From Actinomycetes bacterium (GTDB taxonomy: Bacteria; Actinomycetota; Actinomycetes; JACCUZ01): DNA of 38,883 nt. Shown one piece after another: positions 36,010 to 38,883 of the stretch. The stretch spans positions 1 through 38,883 of the forward strand of contig DATHAP010000007.1 in assembly GCA_035489715.1 (NCBI GenBank). Reading direction: 5' to 3'. The position numbers were made by a program, and so were the translations under genes. Within the stretch, counting starts at the first letter, position 1; the number at the start of each line of letters is the position of its first letter. The notes under the pieces are model-generated. The model did no database searches. It had not been told where the DNA came from and worked only from the letters and a program-made list of their open reading frames with translations.

Positions 36010-36085
36010 TCACGTTCACGTGATCACTGCACCCGATGCACGGCGTATCGGCCGTGTACCCGGTGGACGAACCGTGCAGAGAGCC
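36005..36085. repeat. Left inverted repeat flanking the AbiEi/DUF559-like gene
   Basis: It begins AATGATCACGT. By hand alignment it matches the reverse complement of 37202-37284 at about 57 of 83 positions, including the first 11 bases exactly. Within it, TGATCACG-TTCA-CGTGATCA is a perfect palindrome. It ends 4 bp before the gene's stop codon. Confidence 0.65.
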
Positions 36086-36089
36086 CGGC

Positions 36090-37073
36090 TCAGGAGGCCA
36101 GCAGAGGCGCGCCGGTCCGCTCGGCCGCTCGGTCGAAACGAGCCCGCACCTCACGATCGTGACCGTCGAGCTCGTGCCAGACGATGCGGATCATCTCGTT
36201 GCCTTCGTCCCGAATCTGGTCCTCGCGACGCTTCTCGTTCCACACCACGGCGCCGAGGTCCACATCTTCGAGGCGGCCGGTCTGCTCGTACAGCTTCCGC
36301 CCGTACTTCACTCTGCCGTCGAACTCGACCGCGGTCCTGATCTCGACGACGTACAGATCCGTGATGCCGATCAGCCGGCCGGAAGAGTCGCGGATCTCTT
36401 TCTGCAGATCCGGCTGCGGGATGCCGATCCGGGCGAGGAGCACCCGGCTCCGGGACTCACCGACAGTCGCAGCTCGTGGATCCGAGAAGGCGAAGACCCG
36501 CGATGCGTGCACGGAGCCCGGCCAGCTGCGCTGACGCTCCAGCAGCTCCGCGCACCTCTCGTCGTCGAAGGCCGGAAGCCGTCGTGCTCCGTCCATGAGA
36601 ACGACCCCCGCCTCGAACGGGGCCATCCGCGCCGCGTCCAGCGCGGCGAGCTCAGGCACTTGGACGAGCAGTCCGTCGATCTCCACGATGTCGGTGTCGG
36701 GGATGTCGTACCGGTGGTGGACGACCCCGGCTTCCCGGCGGGATGCGTGCTGATCCGTCCGCCTGACGTGCACCTCGTCGAAAGCCACTCCCCACAACGG
36801 CACCTGGAGCCGGGCCAGCGCAGTATGGCCGACGCAGACCACGGGGCCGTCCAGCGCGGCAACGACGGCATGAACTCTGAGCAGGTAACGACCCGTCGGG
36901 CCACGGGAGTCCCACGTCTCCCGTGTCGTGTAGGCACCGCGCCGGACGCGCACCCACTCGCCGGATCTGAGCAGGGTCTCGATCTCGCGGCTGCGGTAGC
37001 CCGAGTCGAGCGCCTGGGACCTGAGGAAGATGTTGCCCTGGTTGCTCGCCTCGCGCGCCAGCTCGCCGTCCAT
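36090..37073 (-). CDS. AbiEi-like winged-helix protein with a DUF559/Vsr-type C-terminal domain
   Basis: 327 aa. The N-terminal AbiEi-type domain (about 12-60, GNIFLRSQALDSGYRSREIETLLRSGEWVRVRRGAYTTRE) is that of type IV antitoxin-like transcription regulators. The C-terminal part (about 225-327, GITDLYVVEIRTAVEFDGRVKYGR ... VVWNEKRREDQIRDEGNEMIRIVWHEL) resembles the PD-(D/E)XK fold of DUF559/Vsr endonucleases, with candidate acids in TDLY and EFDG and a Lys in NEK. Similar genes occur in many copies in Nocardioides-like genomes (from memory). No AbiEii-type nucleotidyltransferase toxin lies next to it, so a two-gene toxin-antitoxin pair is not present. Base composition looks somewhat less GC-rich than the neighbours. 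ATG 37073 has CGAGG 8 nt upstream. Confidence 0.75.
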   Translation of the reverse strand: MDGELAREASNQGNIFLRSQALDSGYRSREIETLLRSGEWVRVRRGAYTTRETWDSRGPTGRYLLRVHAVVAALDGPVVCVGHTALARLQVPLWGVAFDEVHVRRTDQHASRREAGVVHHRYDIPDTDIVEIDGLLVQVPELAALDAARMAPFEAGVVLMDGARRLPAFDDERCAELLERQRSWPGSVHASRVFAFSDPRAATVGESRSRVLLARIGIPQPDLQKEIRDSSGRLIGITDLYVVEIRTAVEFDGRVKYGRKLYEQTGRLEDVDLGAVVWNEKRREDQIRDEGNEMIRIVWHELDGHDREVRARFDRAAERTGAPLLAS

Positions 37074-37201
37074 GCCTCGAGCCTCGTGGATCTGGACCGT
37101 CGGGAACGCTTCTGCCGCCGATCTGTGGAAGGCGGGGGCCTGGGGATACGTCCCGGCGCCGGGCGCAGGCGGCCCTCGGACGCACCGGGACGCGTCTCGT
37201 C

Positions 37202-37284
37202 GGCTCGCTGTGCACGGCTGCTTCACCCCCTGCATGGTCTACCGGCCGTGCACGAGGTGGATCGATCATGTTCACGTGATCATT
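37202..37284. repeat. Right inverted repeat flanking the AbiEi/DUF559-like gene
   Basis: It ends ACGTGATCATT, the inverted counterpart of the left end. It lies 129 bp upstream of the AbiEi-like start and 22 bp before the helY -10 box. It also holds an imperfect version of the TTCA-centred palindrome (37265-37284). Confidence 0.65.
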
Positions 37285-37306
37285 CGGGGCCGGGCCGGAT
37301 GGCACG

Positions 37307-37312
37307 TAGATT
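37307..37312 (+). promoter_or_regulatory. -10 box TAGATT, predicted leaderless start of helY
   Basis: TAGATT is followed by 6 nt and GTG at 37319. No ribosome-binding site is visible. Confidence 0.45.
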
Positions 37313-37318
37313 GGGTGG

Positions 37319-38883
37319 GTGACGTCACCGGCGGAGCGCTACGTCGAGGCGCGTCGGCGGCAGACGTTCCAGGACTCGGCGCTGGGCGCGTTCAGCGCGC
37401 AGTACCCCTTCGGCCTCGACCCGTTCCAGGTGCGTGCCTGCGCGGCGCTCGAAGCCGGCGACGGCGTGCTCGTGGCGGCGCCGACGGGGGCCGGCAAGAC
37501 GGTCGTGGGGGAGTTCGCCGTCCACCTGGCGCTCGCCGAGGGCCGCAAGTGCTTCTACACGACGCCGATCAAGGCGCTGTCCAACCAGAAGTACGCCGAC
37601 CTGGTCCGCCGCCACGGCGCCGCCAACGTCGGGCTGCTCACCGGCGACAACAGCCTCAACGGCGAGGCCCCGGTGGTCGTCATGACGACCGAGGTGCTGC
37701 GCAACATGCTCTACGCCGGGTCGTCGACCCTGCGCGGGCTCGGCTACGTGGTGATGGACGAGGTGCACTACCTGTCCGACCGGTTCCGCGGCGCCGTGTG
37801 GGAGGAAGTGATCATCCACCTCCCCGAGTCGGTCCGCCTGGTCTCCCTGTCGGCCACCGTCAGCAACGCGGAGGAGTTCGGCGACTGGCTGGTCACCGTC
37901 CGCGGGCAGACGGTCGTCATCGTCGAGGAGCACCGGCCGGTGCCGCTCTGGCAGCACGTCATGGTCGGCAACAAGCTCTACGACTTGTTCGTAGGTGACG
38001 AGCAGAAGGCGCGGGTCAGCCCCGAGCTGGTCCGGATCTCTCGTGAGCAGCAGCGGTACGTCCGGGCCGGTGACCGGCGTCCGCAGCGAGGCGGGCGGCG
38101 CCCGCGATCGGTGTGGACACCGAGCCGGGTCGACGTGGTTCAGCGGCTGGACGCCGAGGGGCTGCTGCCGGCGATCACCTTCATCTTCAGCCGCGCCGGG
38201 TGCGACGCCGCGGTGACCCAGTGCCTGCGCTCCGGCCTGCGGCTGCTCGGGCCGGAGGAGCGCGACGAGGTGCGCGCGATCGTGGCCGCCCGGTGCGCCG
38301 ACATCCCGCCGCAGGACCTGGCCGTGCTGGGCTACGCCGACTGGCTGCACGGGCTCGAGCGCGGGGTCGCCGCCCACCACGCCGGGATGCTCCCGACCTT
38401 CAAGGAGGTCGTGGAGGAGCTGTTCGTCCGCGGTCTGGTGAAGGCGGTCTTCGCCACCGAGACGCTGGCGCTGGGCATCAACATGCCGGCGCGGACGGTG
38501 GTCCTCGAGCGCCTGGTGAAGTGGAACGGCGAGAGCCACGCCGACGTCACGCCGGGCGAGTACACCCAGCTGACCGGCCGGGCCGGCCGGCGCGGCATCG
38601 ACGTGGAGGGGCACGCCGTCGTCGTGTGGTCGCCGGGCCTGGAGCCAGAGTCCCTGGCCGGGCTGGCCAGCACCCGTACCTACCCGCTCCGCAGCAGCTT
38701 CCGCCCGTCCTACAACATGGCCGTCAACCTGGTGCACCAGTTCGGCCACGACCGGGCCCGCGCGCTCCTGCAGTCGTCGTTCGCGCAGTTCCAGGCCGAC
38801 CGGGCCGTGGTCGGGCTGGCCCGCCAGGTGCGGCGCAACGAAGAGGCCCTCGACGGCTACCGCGAGGCGATGACTTGCCACCT
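37319..38883 (+). CDS. helY: Ski2-like DEAD/DEAH-box helicase HelY, 5' part
   Basis: The first 521 residues of a superfamily 2 helicase that runs off the right edge. Motif I is APTGAGKT (54-61), motif Ia is in TPIKALSNQKY, motif II is DEVH (147-150) in VVMDEVHYLSDRFRGAVWEEV, and motif III is SAT (178-180). In the second RecA domain, AAHHAGMLPTFKEVVEELF, FATETLALGINMPARTVVL and QLTGRAGRRGID (motif VI) are complete. The Ski2/Mtr4-like pattern matches mycobacterial HelY (Rv2092c), which also follows tatC. The substrate is presumably structured RNA. The frame is open to the last base. Confidence 0.92.
   Translation, partial: MTSPAERYVEARRRQTFQDSALGAFSAQYPFGLDPFQVRACAALEAGDGVLVAAPTGAGKTVVGEFAVHLALAEGRKCFYTTPIKALSNQKYADLVRRHGAANVGLLTGDNSLNGEAPVVVMTTEVLRNMLYAGSSTLRGLGYVVMDEVHYLSDRFRGAVWEEVIIHLPESVRLVSLSATVSNAEEFGDWLVTVRGQTVVIVEEHRPVPLWQHVMVGNKLYDLFVGDEQKARVSPELVRISREQQRYVRAGDRRPQRGGRRPRSVWTPSRVDVVQRLDAEGLLPAITFIFSRAGCDAAVTQCLRSGLRLLGPEERDEVRAIVAARCADIPPQDLAVLGYADWLHGLERGVAAHHAGMLPTFKEVVEELFVRGLVKAVFATETLALGINMPARTVVLERLVKWNGESHADVTPGEYTQLTGRAGRRGIDVEGHAVVVWSPGLEPESLAGLASTRTYPLRSSFRPSYNMAVNLVHQFGHDRARALLQSSFAQFQADRAVVGLARQVRRNEEALDGYREAMTCH

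Larger units (their letters stand above)
36005..37284. mobile_element. Candidate non-autonomous gene cassette with inverted termini
   Basis: About 1,280 bp: an 81-bp repeat, the AbiEi/DUF559-like gene and an inverted 83-bp repeat, placed between the lipid kinase and helY. In mycobacteria, as I recall, tatC and helY are adjacent at this point. There is no transposase inside and no clear target-site duplication. The mobile nature is an inference from the paired ends, the foreign-looking gene and the position. Confidence 0.45.

Noticed and set aside
36090-37073. A complete AbiE toxin-antitoxin pair
   Set aside because: No AbiEii-type nucleotidyltransferase toxin gene is adjacent. The nucleotidyltransferase-like gene at 17971 is 18 kb away and coupled to dop.
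36090-37235. A longer, 381-aa version of the AbiEi-like protein
   Set aside because: The extra 54 N-terminal residues would be encoded partly by the right inverted repeat and precede the normal AbiEi-type N-terminus. ATG 37073 with CGAGG upstream fits better.
36036-37322. A 428-codon plus-strand frame antisense to the AbiEi/DUF559-like gene
   Set aside because: No recognisable domain. It crosses both inverted repeats, whereas the minus-strand gene has clear domain signatures and a ribosome-binding site.

Overview
The window is very GC-rich, gene-dense DNA that makes heavy use of GTG starts and of 4-base GTGA/ATGA stop-start overlaps. It carries a complete Pup-proteasome locus with the TatA-TatC-HelY tail typical of Actinobacteria. 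From memory, the order metH/PAC2 ... trmI and RecB-like nuclease ... arc(mpa), dop, pup, prcB, prcA, pafA, pafB, pafC, tatA, tatC, helY is that of Mycobacterium tuberculosis Rv2125 down to Rv2092c. The DUF1906 lysozyme-like protein, the DUF5709 protein and the AbiEi/DUF559-type gene suggest a Nocardioides-like actinomycete. The genus is an inference; no rRNA is present.

Layout. 1-2480 (minus): PAC2 protein, a HutC-type GntR regulator and the 5' part of a dTDP-glucose 4,6-dehydratase gene. 2571-7308 (plus): cobalamin-dependent methionine synthase, a HAD phosphatase and a two-CBS protein, closed by a perfect 18-bp hairpin. 7367-11836 (minus): MacB/FtsX-type ABC permease and ATPase, then a RecB-like Fe-S nuclease. 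11920-15889 (plus): M50 protease with CBS domains, TrmI and the proteasomal ATPase Arc. A NUDIX gene (minus) faces dop (plus), and a nucleotidyltransferase-like gene overlaps the end of dop. 18623-21214 (minus) is an accessory redox block placed between dop and pup: a small membrane protein, an ApbE-like flavin transferase with a damaged 3' end, a NuoF-like flavoprotein and a three-cysteine ferredoxin. 21333-24560 (plus): pup, a decayed endonuclease VII gene, prcB, prcA and a NUDIX gene. 24678-28242: a ChaB-like protein, a secreted DUF1906 protein, and (minus) a DUF5709 pair. 28294-36009 (plus): pafA, two FKBPs, pafB, pafC, a zinc-ribbon protein, a small membrane protein, tatA, tatC and a lipid kinase. 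An AbiEi/DUF559-like gene (minus) lies between imperfect inverted repeats of about 82 bp at 36005-37284. helY begins at 37319 and runs off the end.

How the genes work together. Dop deamidates the C-terminal Gln of Pup, PafA ligates Pup to lysines of target proteins, Arc unfolds the tagged proteins, and PrcBA degrades them. PafB and PafC are the DNA-damage transcription activator pair usually found beside pafA. TatA and TatC export folded proteins.

Most notable: (a) the inverted-repeat-flanked AbiEi/DUF559 cassette, whose outer end supplies the stop codon of the lipid kinase gene; (b) the partly eroded ApbE/NuoF/ferredoxin module inside the proteasome locus; (c) the endonuclease VII pseudogene between pup and prcB; (d) a 24-codon ORF that exactly bridges prcB and prcA; (e) eleven genes with a TAnnnT box 6-8 nt before the start codon, predicting leaderless mRNAs; and (f) several near-perfect palindromes at predicted promoters. 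No rRNA, tRNA, CRISPR array, transposase or phage gene was recognised. All motif calls and alignments were made by eye.
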